A DNA stretch of 64,000 nucleotides from an uncultured Veillonellaceae bacterium (lineage in GTDB: Bacteria > Bacillota > Negativicutes > Selenomonadales > Selenomonadaceae). Below, in pieces: positions 7,808-16,932 of this stretch. Under the pieces are notes generated by a model. The model searched no databases, was not told where the DNA came from, and saw nothing but the letters and a program-made list of their open reading frames with translations. The position numbers and the translations under genes are program-made. The first letter of the stretch is position 1. Each line of letters opens with the position of its first letter. Where the stretch lies: the NCBI GenBank assembly GCA_902785705.1, contig CACZZN010000001.1, positions 124,001-188,000 on the forward strand. The letters are read 5' to 3'.

Positions 7808-8599
7808 TTATAAACACTGATAGGAAATCAGCTTCTTGGTCTTTTTCAGCTTGTATTTCTTCGGGAATGCCTCCAGCATCAAAACCAGCTTCTTGAAGCC
7901 ATAGGTACGCACATCGAAATCCGGCTTGACGCGCTTGATATAGCTGCCCGCCGAGGCCAGATTCGTATAGCCGTCCGTCTCCGCAAACTGATCGCTGGCA
8001 ATGCGGAGCAGACGATGAATCGCCTGGATGCTGTCCGTCTTCTGTTTGCCCGATGACCCATCCTTTTCCGCGCCCGATGCAGCAGCTCCCCTTTTTTCTG
8101 CAACATCCTCTGACATGGATTTCTGCGCTGCCTGCTGCGCCGGCTCCATGTCCAGATTCTCCAAAAAGATGAACTCATCGCAGCTGTTGCGGAATGCAAT
8201 CGGCGTTTTCTTCTCTCCCACGCCCATCACATAGACCCCCGATTCGCGCAGATAGATCGCAAGCGGCGTGAAATCGCTGTCACTGGACACGATCACAAAC
8301 GCATCGTAGATATTGCGGTGCAGCAGCGTGATGGTATCGATGACCAGCGCCATATCCGTGGCGTTCTTCCCCACCGTATAGTCGAACTGCTGCTCCGCCT
8401 TGATGGCAAGTCGCTTCAGCTCGGACTCCCAATGCTTCAGGTTCTCCTTCTGCCAGTTCCCGTAGGCCCGTTTGACCACGATGCGGCCGTGGGTCGACAC
8501 CTCCTGCAGCACCGACTCCAGCTTGGAAAGCTGCGTGTTGTCCGAGTCGATCATGACCGCGATTTTATTGTCCATCTTCTCCATATCCGCGTGATCCAT
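7808..8599 (-). CDS. NYN-domain protein with C-terminal OST-HTH/LOTUS domain
   Basis: A 263-residue protein. The NYN (PIN-like) domain covers about 10-150, with acidic residues expected for metal binding in AVMIDSDNT, KNATDMALVIDT and VIVSSDSDFTPL. A low-complexity linker (about 155-190) is followed by an OST-HTH-like domain (about 193-260, ending KLISYQCL). Such proteins are predicted RNA endonucleases or RNA-binding regulators (LabA/MARF1-like); the target cannot be inferred here. AGGAGG lies 12 bases before the ATG. It lies downstream of sbcC and upstream of htrA on the same strand. Confidence 0.85.
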   Translation of the reverse strand: MDHADMEKMDNKIAVMIDSDNTQLSKLESVLQEVSTHGRIVVKRAYGNWQKENLKHWESELKRLAIKAEQQFDYTVGKNATDMALVIDTITLLHRNIYDAFVIVSSDSDFTPLAIYLRESGVYVMGVGEKKTPIAFRNSCDEFIFLENLDMEPAQQAAQKSMSEDVAEKRGAAASGAEKDGSSGKQKTDSIQAIHRLLRIASDQFAETDGYTNLASAGSYIKRVKPDFDVRTYGFKKLVLMLEAFPKKYKLKKTKKLISYQCL

Positions 8600-8692
8600 G
8601 TAGTTTAAATTCCTCCTGTTTCGAGCTTTTGCCTATCTTTTTATAATACCCCAAAAGCCTCCGCTTGAAAAGCCCCAAAATATTTTCACGCG

Positions 8693-11600
8693 CTACCGGC
8701 TCGTCTCCACCGTGAACGTGCTCCCGTCCCTGGTCTTGGTCACATGGATCTGCTGCGGGATGCTTTCGAGCAGTTCCTCCCTGTGGCTGATCACGCCGAC
8801 CAGCTTGCCCTTTCCCGACAGATCCATCAGGATTTCCATCGCCCCATCGATGGATTTTTTGTCCAGCGTGCCGAAGCCCTCGTCGATGAACAGCGCATCC
8901 ATCTGGATGCCTCCCAGATGCTGGGATACGGTATCCGAAAGGCCGAGGGCGAGGCTCAGGGATGCCTTGAAGCTCTCTCCGCCGGAAAGATTCCCGACGG
9001 GCCTGCGCGTCCCCGTGAAGTTGTCCAGTACCTCCAGGTCCAGAATCTCCTTGCTCTTCCGGCTGTCCGGATTCTGCTTCCGGCAAAGCTCGAACTGCCC
9101 GTCGCTCATGGGAACCAGCCGCTTGTTCGCGGCCGCGATGATGCTGTCGAAGCCCGCCGTCTGGATGTACTGCTCCAACGTGATCTTTGCGCTGCTCCCC
9201 GGGATTTTCCCGCTCACCAGCTCATAGAGCCGCCGGTGCATCCGGTTCTCGCGGTACGCCCGCTCATAGGCGGCAGATTTCGCCGCTATTTTCTCCCGGA
9301 TTTCCAGATTCCCCTGAATGCGTCCCTCCACGATATGAAATGCCTTTGCCGCCTGCCTGTATGCAGCGTCCAGCTCCGCCTCCTTCTGCCGATGCTCGTC
9401 CAGCCGGATGAATTCCCTTCCCCGGAGCTTGTCCTGCGCCTCCGCCAGGAGCGACCGCGCCGCCTTCAAATTGCTCTCATAGTCAGCGATCCGCCGCTGC
9501 AGGGTATCGATGGCCTGCGGTGTGGAAATATATTTCCGGAAAAGTTCCTCCGATGCGAAGAACTTCCCCCGTTCCTCCTCATAGCGCTCCTGCTTTTCGC
9601 CGCAGGTTTGCTCCGCCTTGGAAAGGGACTGCTTCCAAGCCGCCAGCTCCGTCCTGAGCTCCGTTTCCCGCTTCGCAGCCGCCTCGGACAGCTGCTGCGC
9701 CTGCTCCATGGCCTTTTGGATTCCTGCCATCTCAGACGCCATCCGCTTCAGCTCGCCCTCCGCCTGTTCCCAGCTCTCGTATTTCAGCCCTTTCAAAGCC
9801 TTGAGGGTCGTTTCATCCTCCGCCATGGCCAGCCTTGCCGCTTCGAGGTCCTGACGGGCTTTTCCCATGCGCTGCTCCAGTTCCGGAAGCGCCGTATCCC
9901 GAATCCCCTGCGCCCGCCCCGAAACTTCTTCCAACGATTGTTTCCGATGCTCTTGTCTGCGGTATTCTGTTTCCGCCGCTTCCTGCGCCTGCTTCAGCCG
10001 GAGAGATATCCCCCGCAAAAGTTCCCCGTTCGCCTGCCAGTCCTCCGTCGGCCGATCCTCCGCCTGCACCGGCGCATGCTCCAGCAGATCCAAAAGCTCC
10101 ATGCGCATATGGTCCGCCTTCGCCTGAAATGCGCTTCCCGCGGTTTCCGCCTTTCTGACAGCCTCTTCCTTTGCCGCTCTGGCTGCCTCCTCTTGTTCCT
10201 GACAGCTCTGCAGCTGCTCCTCCGTCACGGATTCCTCCGGCAGCTGTGCGGGTTGCGGATGCTCCCTGGAGCCGCACACAGGGCACGCTTCGCCGTCCCG
10301 CAGGAGCTGCGCGAGGATGCCGGCCCTGCAGCCGTCCAGCAGCGTTTCGGCGTGCGTCCTCCGCTGCGAGGCGGTTTCCCACGCCTTGAGCTTGGCAGAA
10401 GCGGCCTCCCTCTTTTCCCGGAGCTGCCGTTCCTCGCCCAGAAGCTTTGCCACAGCCTCCTGCAAATCCCCTGCGTGGCGTGAAAGCTCTCTGCATCGCT
10501 CCAGCTGCTGTCCGCTCTTCCATGCCAGCTCGGCGCTGTCCTTCAGTTCGGCTGTCTGCTGCTCCAGACGCTTCAGCAACTCCGCCTGCCGCCGCTTTTC
10601 ATCCTCCATGCGCCGCACGGATTGCTCCGCCCGTTCGAACGAGGCTTTGTGCGCCGCGGCATGCTTCACGGCAATATCCCGCTGCCGATAGCTTTCCTCC
10701 TGCGTCCGGATTTCATTGACCGCCATGCCATAGTCCGAGGCAATGCTTTCCTTCGCCTTCGCCGCCTGCAGCCCTCTCTCGGCCTTGCACGCATCCTCCG
10801 CCGCGCTCCGGTGTTCCCCCGTTTTTCTCTGGATGTCCGCCCGGAGCCCGGCGACGCTTTGCGCCTGTTCCAGATATGCCCGGTACAGCGGAAGGACGCG
10901 ATTGGTAGCCTTGGCGCATAAATCCGCCTTCTCCCTCGCCTGCGCGACGGCTTCCTGCTTTCCCTCCAGCGCTTTCACCGCCGCCTCATGCTTCCTCGCA
11001 TCGGCGAACAGCGCATTGCTGCCCTCCGCCGCCGTGATTTGGGCGCGGATGTCCCTCAGCCGTTTCTCGACGGCAGCGGCTTCCTCTTTTCGCGCCCCGG
11101 CCTGCATCCGATCCCCTGCGATGATCCGGTCAATCATCTCAAAGATCTCTTCCAGGTTCCACAGCGTTTTTGTATCTTCCATGCGCAGGACGAATTCTTC
11201 CAAACTGCGCATCAGCTCCGTCCCCGGCTCCGCCTTGACGCCCTCCAGGAATTGCAAAATAGCCTTTCTGGCATCCTCGCGCTGCACGAAGCTTTCCTTC
11301 TGCAGATCGCTGAGCCTGCCCTCCATCCTCCGATAGCCGTCGGTCAGGAAAATATTCCGCAGGATCTGGGTGCGTTCCTCGGTCTTCGCATTCAGAAGAT
11401 GCCAAAACTCGCCCTGAGCGATCATCGCGACCTGCTTGAACTGCCTGAAATCCAGATTCAGCAGCTCCGCAATCTGCTGGTTGACCGCCTTGACGCCCTC
11501 CACCGGCACATCCGCCGCAAGATACAGCACGGCCTTCTCCTTCTCCTCGGTCATCCCTCCGCCCCGTTTCGGACGCATATGGGAAGGCTCGCGGCGGATA

Positions 11601-11875
11601 TGGCAGTCCTTCCCCTGATGGGAAAAATAAAAATCCACATAGGAGTCCGTTCCCTTGTCCGCAAATTCGCTTTTCAGATATTTGTTATTCTTGAAGCTGC
11701 CGCTGGTCTCCCCGAACAGCGCAAAGGAAATCGCGTCAAAAATCGTGGTCTTCCCCGCGCCGGTCTCACCCGAAATCAGGAACAGCCCATCGGACTCAAA
11801 CTCCGAGAACTCGATGGCAGGCATGGTCCCGGCATAAGGCCCGAAGGCGCTAATGATCAGTTTCATCGGTTTCAT
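8693..11875 (-). CDS. sbcC: Exonuclease subunit SbcC (SMC-like ATPase)
   Basis: A 1060-residue DNA-repair ATPase that works with SbcD to cleave hairpins and blocked DNA ends. The N-terminus MKPMKLIISAFGPYAGTMP precedes Walker A (GETGAGKTT, about 32-40). Long coiled coils flank a zinc-hook CPVC motif in DGEACPVCGSREHP. The C-terminal ATPase half has the signature NLSGGESFKASLSLALGL and Walker B LFIDEGFGTLD. It overlaps the end of sbcD by 26 bases. I preferred the ATG at 11875 to one at 11899, because the shorter form matches the family N-terminus and has GGGG seven bases upstream. Confidence 0.95.
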   Translation of the reverse strand: MKPMKLIISAFGPYAGTMPAIEFSEFESDGLFLISGETGAGKTTIFDAISFALFGETSGSFKNNKYLKSEFADKGTDSYVDFYFSHQGKDCHIRREPSHMRPKRGGGMTEEKEKAVLYLAADVPVEGVKAVNQQIAELLNLDFRQFKQVAMIAQGEFWHLLNAKTEERTQILRNIFLTDGYRRMEGRLSDLQKESFVQREDARKAILQFLEGVKAEPGTELMRSLEEFVLRMEDTKTLWNLEEIFEMIDRIIAGDRMQAGARKEEAAAVEKRLRDIRAQITAAEGSNALFADARKHEAAVKALEGKQEAVAQAREKADLCAKATNRVLPLYRAYLEQAQSVAGLRADIQRKTGEHRSAAEDACKAERGLQAAKAKESIASDYGMAVNEIRTQEESYRQRDIAVKHAAAHKASFERAEQSVRRMEDEKRRQAELLKRLEQQTAELKDSAELAWKSGQQLERCRELSRHAGDLQEAVAKLLGEERQLREKREAASAKLKAWETASQRRTHAETLLDGCRAGILAQLLRDGEACPVCGSREHPQPAQLPEESVTEEQLQSCQEQEEAARAAKEEAVRKAETAGSAFQAKADHMRMELLDLLEHAPVQAEDRPTEDWQANGELLRGISLRLKQAQEAAETEYRRQEHRKQSLEEVSGRAQGIRDTALPELEQRMGKARQDLEAARLAMAEDETTLKALKGLKYESWEQAEGELKRMASEMAGIQKAMEQAQQLSEAAAKRETELRTELAAWKQSLSKAEQTCGEKQERYEEERGKFFASEELFRKYISTPQAIDTLQRRIADYESNLKAARSLLAEAQDKLRGREFIRLDEHRQKEAELDAAYRQAAKAFHIVEGRIQGNLEIREKIAAKSAAYERAYRENRMHRRLYELVSGKIPGSSAKITLEQYIQTAGFDSIIAAANKRLVPMSDGQFELCRKQNPDSRKSKEILDLEVLDNFTGTRRPVGNLSGGESFKASLSLALGLSDTVSQHLGGIQMDALFIDEGFGTLDKKSIDGAMEILMDLSGKGKLVGVISHREELLESIPQQIHVTKTRDGSTFTVETSR

Positions 11876-13019
11876 CCAGAATCCCCGCCTCCCTCGCAAT
11901 CCGCTCCATGAGCCTCATTTCCTCCGCCGAGATTTCCTGTTGGTACATCTGCCGGTAAAAATCCGACATCAGCTCCGGGAAGCTCCGCATCTCCGCGATC
12001 TTCGACGGGTCCGCCAGCTCGATCCCCCGGGTATGGGCATTGTCATACCGAATCTGCAGGGTATTCGGATAGATCTGACGGAAAATGCTCATGGCATCGC
12101 TGATGATGTCCTCATCCGTCAACGTGACGAAGATATAGTCCTCCGGCTTCCTGACGTTTTCCGCAGCCAGCAGCTGCTTCAGCCGCCCCTTCAGGCTGCG
12201 CATGTCGCGAAGGGGACGGAAGGGCCTGAGCTCGATCTGCACGTCGCCTTTTTTGCCCATCGTGACGATGGGCATGGACTTCTCATCCCCCACCTCATCC
12301 GCATGATACTTCAGCGGCGTCCCCGCATAGCGCACCTCTTCCCGGCCGATGCTCTGCGCCTTGTGGATATGCCCCAGCGCCGCATAGTCAAAGTCATCGA
12401 AGCAATCGCAGCCAATGCGCTCCACCAGCCCCACGCTTGCCACCGCCGGGCTTTCCGAGCCCCCCAGCAGGACCTCTCCCGACTTCCCCGCGACGAACTG
12501 ATGCGCAAGGATCACATTCCGCTCCCGGGGCTCCACCTTCCCCTTTGCGATGGCAACGCGCACCGCCTGATCATAGCTCTCGATTTTTTCCTCGGGGTAG
12601 AAATGCCTCACCTGGGATGCCTTCACAAAGGGGAGCAGGTAGAAATGAACCGGCCCGAATTCATCCTCAAGCGTCTGCCGGCAAAGGCTGCCGTCATATT
12701 TCGTGCAGAAGTAAACGCCCTTTGCCGCAAACAATCTGCTGCCGAAGTTCAGCCGCTCATCCGAGTCATGGTTCCCGCTGATCAGCAGGACCTTCACCGA
12801 AAGCTCCGACAGCCGGAAAAGGAATTCGTCAAAGACACGGACAGCATCCTCCGAGGGAACGGTGCGGTCATACACGTCCCCCGAAACCAGCACCGCATCA
12901 ATGCTCTCTTGCTCCACCACGGCGAGCACCTGCGCCAGAATATATTTCTGGTCCTCGATCATGCTGAAATCCTTCACGGACTTCCCGATATGAAGATCTG
13001 CCAAATGGATGAATTTCAT
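11850..13019 (-). CDS. sbcD: Exonuclease subunit SbcD (Mre11-like nuclease)
   Basis: A 389-residue metallophosphoesterase nuclease partner of SbcC. The phosphoesterase motifs are clear: DLHIG (residues 8-12), SGDVYDR, SGNHDSDER and GHIH. The start at 13019 (MKFIHLADLHIGKS) has AGGAG about eight bases upstream and is the family N-terminus. The frame is open a further 56 codons upstream, but that extension is not conserved-looking. The end overlaps sbcC. Confidence 0.95.
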   Translation of the reverse strand: MKFIHLADLHIGKSVKDFSMIEDQKYILAQVLAVVEQESIDAVLVSGDVYDRTVPSEDAVRVFDEFLFRLSELSVKVLLISGNHDSDERLNFGSRLFAAKGVYFCTKYDGSLCRQTLEDEFGPVHFYLLPFVKASQVRHFYPEEKIESYDQAVRVAIAKGKVEPRERNVILAHQFVAGKSGEVLLGGSESPAVASVGLVERIGCDCFDDFDYAALGHIHKAQSIGREEVRYAGTPLKYHADEVGDEKSMPIVTMGKKGDVQIELRPFRPLRDMRSLKGRLKQLLAAENVRKPEDYIFVTLTDEDIISDAMSIFRQIYPNTLQIRYDNAHTRGIELADPSKIAEMRSFPELMSDFYRQMYQQEISAEEMRLMERIAREAGILDETDETDH

Positions 13020-13114
13020 ATTCCCTGCTCCTGATGCTCTTTTCACACAAAGCAAATATCCTGCTATACCCGCGTTCACCAAAACGAGATTACTCGCTGT
13101 TTCCGAACGCTGTA

Positions 13115-13164
13115 TATGCTGATTCAGACCTTCGCCGATCAAAAACGTGCGCTGCCGGGCGCAC
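13115..13164 (-). mobile_element. Truncated group IIC intron 5' fragment, copy 1
   Basis: Read on the minus strand it begins GTGCGCCCGGCAGCGCACG and continues to GATCGGCGAAGGTCTGAATC. This follows the layout of the first domain-I helices of group IIC introns (GUGYG-CCCGGC start, then a GGUGAAAGUCC-type stem). A related copy at 45550-45608 differs by changes that keep both stems paired. It lies directly behind the terminator at 13173-13203, and terminators are the known target of group IIC introns. No reverse transcriptase or 3' domain follows. Confidence 0.6.
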
Positions 13165-13172
13165 CACCTAAT

Positions 13173-13203
13173 AAAAAAGAGAGGCAAAGCCTCTCTCTTT
13201 TTT
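13173..13203. terminator. Terminator behind the NlpC/P60 hydrolase gene
   Basis: AAAAAAGAGAGGC (13173-13185), a three-base loop, and GCCTCTCTCTTTTTT (13189-13203) give a stem with T-runs in both directions. It ends the minus-strand hydrolase transcript. Confidence 0.85.
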
Positions 13204-13208
13204 CCTTC

Positions 13209-13871
13209 TTATAGGACGCGACGAGCGCCGATGTAGCAAGTTCCCCAATAACCTTCAAACAAGGGCGAGATGGAAACGCCAAGGCTGGAGGATGCGTTGA
13301 TGAACTGACCGTCACCAAGGTAGATGCCCACATGGGATGCACCGTAGGTGTAGGTGGAGAAGAATACCAGATCTCCCGCCTGCAGATCCGACGATGCGAT
13401 CGGCATACCGACCTCATACTGCTCATCCGCCATACGGGGCAGGTAGATGCCTGCCTGAGCAAAGACATAACGCACATAACCCGAGCAGTCAAATCCCCCC
13501 GGCGTCGTGCCGCCAAACACATAAGGAACACCCAGATACTGCATGGAGGTCTGCACCACACGGCGCGAGATGTAATTCGATCCACGGCTGATTTCCGGCA
13601 TATCCTTCCCGAGAAGCGCCGCATAAGTGGCAGGTCCCACAAGACCATCGGCTACCATTCCCTGAGATGCCTGAAATTCTTTCACTGCCTCGGCTGTTGC
13701 TGGGCCGAAATCCCCATCCGCCGCGACATCGTAACCAAGACTGGAAAGCTGTCCCTGAATCTCCGCGACCTCATTGCCCTGATCTCCCATTCGGAAAGCA
13801 TTGGCATTTGCCATCGCACAAGAACACATCATCACCATCATGAACACAAACACACGCATCAGTTTACACAA
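13209..13871 (-). CDS. Exported peptidoglycan hydrolase: PG_binding_1 plus NlpC/P60 endopeptidase
   Basis: A 220-residue secreted cell-wall endopeptidase. A signal peptide (about 1-25) is followed by a peptidoglycan-binding domain (about 27-88) with QGNEVAEIQGQLSSLGY and DGDFGPATAEAVKEFQ. The NlpC/P60 domain (about 100-220) has catalytic Cys129 in GGFDCSGYV and His in ASHVGIYLG. The likely start is TTG at 13871, with GAGAGG 11 bases upstream; an ATG four codons in lacks a site. The leader carries a ydaO-type c-di-AMP riboswitch, the usual partner of wall hydrolases. Confidence 0.92.
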   Translation of the reverse strand: MCKLMRVFVFMMVMMCSCAMANANAFRMGDQGNEVAEIQGQLSSLGYDVAADGDFGPATAEAVKEFQASQGMVADGLVGPATYAALLGKDMPEISRGSNYISRRVVQTSMQYLGVPYVFGGTTPGGFDCSGYVRYVFAQAGIYLPRMADEQYEVGMPIASSDLQAGDLVFFSTYTYGASHVGIYLGDGQFINASSSLGVSISPLFEGYWGTCYIGARRVL

Positions 13872-13892
13872 ATAGAACCATTCCTCTCATTC

Positions 13893-14040
13893 CGCCTACG
13901 AGGTTAGCTGCCGGGTTCGGGCAGAGAAGGCCGCCCTAGTCTCGATTGCAAAAACCGCTGATGACATTCACCCCTGAGAAACTACTCCTTGGATCCCCCG
14001 CTCCTGGGCAAGATTCGGCTTATTACTTTTGTCCCAGTTA
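13893..14040 (-). promoter_or_regulatory. ydaO/yuaA-type cyclic di-AMP riboswitch
   Basis: The minus-strand leader of the hydrolase gene contains the conserved pieces in order: GGGGGATCCA, GGGGTGAATGTCATCAGCGG, CGAGACTAGGGC and CTGCCCGAACCCGGCAGCTAACC, with pairing expected for the ydaO motif. This class normally turns expression off when c-di-AMP is high, and commonly controls wall hydrolases and osmolyte transport. It ends about 25 bases before the start codon. Confidence 0.88.
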
Positions 14041-14240
14041 GCGATGACGTTAGTATACACCCAAATCATGATTTATATCTGAAAGCATACACAAAATCAT
14101 AGCACCATTATAAATATGGTATCTTTCATAAGTTTATGCTTTTCACGCAAATCTCAATCAGCGCACAAAATCCGGCTGATTTTTAAAACCACCTCCCATA
14201 TGAAAACAGGCTACACCTGCAGCGATGAAACAACATCAAA

Positions 14241-14616
14241 GTCAGCAAGAGCAGCCAATAAGCCGAGTTCTGTTCCGCTTTCGCGGCGACAATCATTTAT
14301 CTAGGCCATGCAGTTGCCTGCAGGCTCAAGCGACACACCCGGAAGGTTCCGCGGGCCGCATCATCCCTTCCCTATTCGGTCTTGCTCCGTGTGGGGTTTG
14401 CCAAGCCAGCCGGTCACCCGACTGCTGGTGCGCTCTTACCGCACCGTTCCACCCTTACCCGGAATTCCGGGCGGTCTTCTTTTCTATGGCACTTTCCCTA
14501 GGGTCGCCCCCGCTGGACGTTATCCAGCACACTGCCCTGTGGAGCCCGGACTTTCCTCATCCGTTCATCCCAAAATAGGACAAACGTCCGCGATTGTCTT
14601 GACTACTTTTACCGAC
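14241..14616 (-). ncRNA. rnpB: RNase P RNA (class A)
   Basis: The catalytic RNA that matures tRNA 5' ends. The minus strand carries the universal GAGGAAAGTCCGGGCTCC block near 14544-14561 and the matching 3' block ACAGAACTCGGCTTAT near 14258-14274. CRI/P4 elements lie between. The 5' GTCAAGA (14597-14603) pairs with TCTTGCTGAC at the 3' end to form P1 with a small bulge. The 5' end is set by a good promoter at 14624-14652; the 3' end is approximate. Confidence 0.93.
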
Positions 14617-14623
14617 GGGCTTC

Positions 14624-14652
14624 ATTCTATCATTTTGACATTTTCCTGTCAA
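14624..14652 (-). promoter_or_regulatory. Promoter of rnpB
   Basis: On the minus strand, TTGACA (14647-14652) and TAGAAT (14624-14629) are 17 bases apart, just upstream of the RNase P RNA 5' end. It is back to back with the deoD promoter. Confidence 0.8.
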
Positions 14653-14666
14653 GGAAGCACAAGACA

Positions 14667-14695
14667 TTGAATTTTATCTGAAAAAACGGTATAAT
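14667..14695 (+). promoter_or_regulatory. Promoter of deoD
   Basis: TTGAAT (14667-14672) and TATAAT (14690-14695) are spaced 17 bases apart, about 45 bases before the deoD start codon. Confidence 0.8.
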
Positions 14696-14739
14696 CTCTC
14701 TCATCGGGTAAAAAACAGGAAAAAGCGAGGTTGATTTCT

Positions 14740-15450
14740 ATGAGTACACCACATAATGCGGCCGACAAGGGCGAAATTGCGGAGCGGATCCTGCTGCCGG
14801 GAGATCCGCTGCGCGCAAAGTTCATCGCGGAAAATTTTCTGGAGAACGCGAGACAATACAGCAGCGTGCGGAATATCCTCGGATTCACGGGCACCTACCG
14901 GGGAGTCCCGGTCTCCGTGCAGGGCACAGGCATGGGCATTCCTTCCATCGCCATCTATGTGCATGAGCTCATCCGGGAATATGGCGTAAAAAAGCTCATC
15001 CGGGTCGGCACCTGCGGCGCGATGCACAACGACATCCAACTGCGCGACATCGTCATTGCACAGGCGGCTTCCACCGACTCCTCCCTCATCCGCAACATCT
15101 TCGGCCCTTCCATCAATTTTGCGCCCATCGCGGACTTCGATCTGCTGTCCAAAACTGTGGAACAGGCAAAAGCCAAGGGGCTTTCCTTCAAGGTCGGCAA
15201 CATCATCTCCGTGGATCGTTTTTATGACGATGACATCGACAACGACAGGCTGTGCAAATACGGCATTCTGGCGGTCGAGATGGAAACCGCCGCGCTCTAT
15301 ACCCTGGCCGCGCAGTTCCATGTGCAGGCCATGGCGCTCTTCACGGCCAGCGACCATCTGCTCAAGGGCGAATCCTGCAGCGCGGAGGAGCGCCAGACCT
15401 CTTTCCGCGAGATGATCAGCGTAGCCCTCGATACCATTATCCAAGATTGA
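14740..15450 (+). CDS. deoD: Purine-nucleoside phosphorylase DeoD
   Basis: A 236-residue hexameric-type purine nucleoside phosphorylase. It splits purine (deoxy)ribonucleosides with phosphate to the base and (deoxy)ribose-1-phosphate for salvage. Family signatures include LLPGDPLRAKFIAE (phosphate binding), GMGIPSIAIYVHEL, RVGTCGA and VEMETAALYTLAA, with Asp in ALFTASDHLL as the expected catalytic acid. The ATG at 14740 has GAGG nine bases upstream. It is one of only two protein genes on the plus strand, has its own promoter, and ends in a bidirectional terminator. Confidence 0.95.
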   Translation: MSTPHNAADKGEIAERILLPGDPLRAKFIAENFLENARQYSSVRNILGFTGTYRGVPVSVQGTGMGIPSIAIYVHELIREYGVKKLIRVGTCGAMHNDIQLRDIVIAQAASTDSSLIRNIFGPSINFAPIADFDLLSKTVEQAKAKGLSFKVGNIISVDRFYDDDIDNDRLCKYGILAVEMETAALYTLAAQFHVQAMALFTASDHLLKGESCSAEERQTSFREMISVALDTIIQD

Positions 15451-15457
15451 AGCGTTC

Positions 15458-15501
15458 AAAAAAGCAGGAATCGACGGATCGCCGCCGATTCCTGCTTTTT
15501 T
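15458..15501. terminator. Bidirectional terminator between deoD and the M18 aminopeptidase
   Basis: AAAAAAGCAGGAATCG (15458-15473) pairs with CGATTCCTGCTTTTTT (15486-15501), giving a T-run on each strand. It serves the two convergent genes. Confidence 0.9.
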
Positions 15502-15515
15502 GTGCAACCTTTGCG

Positions 15516-16904
15516 TCAAACTTCCTTGAGGAAAGCCATATAGCCCTTTTTCACTTCATACAGGTCGATTTTGCTCGTTGCCTCCCACGGCGCGTGCATG
15601 GAAAGCACCCCTACGCCGCTGTCTATGACATTCATGCCGTAGGCTGCCATGATATAGGCAATGGTGCCGCCGCCGCCCTGATCCACCTTGCCAAGCTCCG
15701 CGAGCTGATAGTGGACCTTGTGCTTGTCCATCATGGCACGCAGCTTCCCAAGATACTCCGCACTTGCGTCGTTGGAGCCGGATTTGCCCCGCGCCCCCGT
15801 GAACTTGTTGAACACCATACCCTTGCCCAGATAGGCCACGTTCTTCTTGTCAAAGGAAGCGGCATAGAGGGCGTCATAGGCAGAGGACACATCCGAGGAC
15901 AGCATATAGGAGTTCGCCAGACAGCGGCGCATGGAAAGCTCGGAGAATCCCCCGCAGGCTTCCATGACTTCCGCCAGCGCGTTCTCGAAGAAATGGGAAT
16001 GCATGCCCGTCGCGCCTACGCTGCCGATCTCCTCTTTATCGACCAGCAGGCAGCAGGAAGTACGCTTCACCTTCTTCGTCTCCAGCATCGCCACCAGCGA
16101 GGTATAGGCACAGACGCGATCATCCTGCCCATAGGAAAGGATCATGCTGCGGTCAAGGCCCAGCTCACGCGCACGCCCCGCAGGCACCAGGCACAGCTCC
16201 GCAGAGTTGAAATCCGCTTCCTCCATGCCGTATTTCTCCTTCAAAAGAGCCAGAATCCCATCCTTGACGGATTCCTTGTCCTTTTTCTTCAGCGGATAGT
16301 TGCCAATGAGGATGTCCAGATTTTCCCCCTCGACGACCTTGGACGCATTCTTCTTCATCTGCTCGGAGGAAAGATGGATGAGCAGGTCCGTCACGCAAAA
16401 AACGGGGTCTTCGGGGGACTCGCCGATATTCACATGGATGACTTTGCCGTCCTTTTTCACCACGACGCCGTGCATGGCCAAGGGAATCGTGACCCACTGA
16501 TATTTCTTGATGCCGCCGTAATAATGGGTATCGAGATAGGCCAGCCCGCCATCCTCATAGAGCGGATTCTGCTTCACGTCGAGGCGGCAGGTATCGATAT
16601 GCGCACCCAAAATCGCAAGCCCCTGTTCCATCGGCTCTGTACCGATCTGGAAGAGCGCCACGGCTTTTTTCATATTCACCGCATAGACCTTGTCACCCGC
16701 CTTGAGCTTCTCGCCTTTCTCCACGACATCCGCCAGCTTGCGATAGCCCGCCTTTTCCGCTGCGCGCACGGCCCATGCCGCGCTTTCCCGCTCCGTCTTG
16801 CATTCGGACAGGAAATCGATGTACCCCCGGCTCAATGCCTCCAATGCCTTCTTATCCGCCTCGCTGTAGCTGCTCCAGACGGAATCCTTTTTTTCTTCTG
16901 CCAT
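15516..16904 (-). CDS. M18 family aminopeptidase
   Basis: A 462-residue zinc aminopeptidase of the M18 (LAP4/aspartyl aminopeptidase) family, cytoplasmic, removing N-terminal residues from peptides. Metal and catalytic motifs are visible: LGAHIDTCRLD (His and Asp), SYGQDDRVCAYT (bridging Asp), VDKEEIGSVGATGMHSHF (catalytic Glu pair) and the terminal SMHAPWEATSKIDL with the last His ligand. Length and motif order fit the family; the substrate preference is not clear. It appears monocistronic, with inverted repeats upstream and a shared terminator downstream. Confidence 0.92.
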   Translation of the reverse strand: MAEEKKDSVWSSYSEADKKALEALSRGYIDFLSECKTERESAAWAVRAAEKAGYRKLADVVEKGEKLKAGDKVYAVNMKKAVALFQIGTEPMEQGLAILGAHIDTCRLDVKQNPLYEDGGLAYLDTHYYGGIKKYQWVTIPLAMHGVVVKKDGKVIHVNIGESPEDPVFCVTDLLIHLSSEQMKKNASKVVEGENLDILIGNYPLKKKDKESVKDGILALLKEKYGMEEADFNSAELCLVPAGRARELGLDRSMILSYGQDDRVCAYTSLVAMLETKKVKRTSCCLLVDKEEIGSVGATGMHSHFFENALAEVMEACGGFSELSMRRCLANSYMLSSDVSSAYDALYAASFDKKNVAYLGKGMVFNKFTGARGKSGSNDASAEYLGKLRAMMDKHKVHYQLAELGKVDQGGGGTIAYIMAAYGMNVIDSGVGVLSMHAPWEATSKIDLYEVKKGYMAFLKEV

Positions 16905-16932
16905 ACTTTCTGCTTCCTTTCTGATACTTATC

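Noticed and set aside
11850..13187. Longer sbcD start at 13187
   Set aside because: The extra 56 codons include the intron fragment and have no family similarity; the ATG at 13019 has a good ribosome binding site and the family N-terminus.
14225..14670. Short plus-strand open frames over the RNase P RNA gene
   Set aside because: The sequence is accounted for by RNase P RNA on the other strand.
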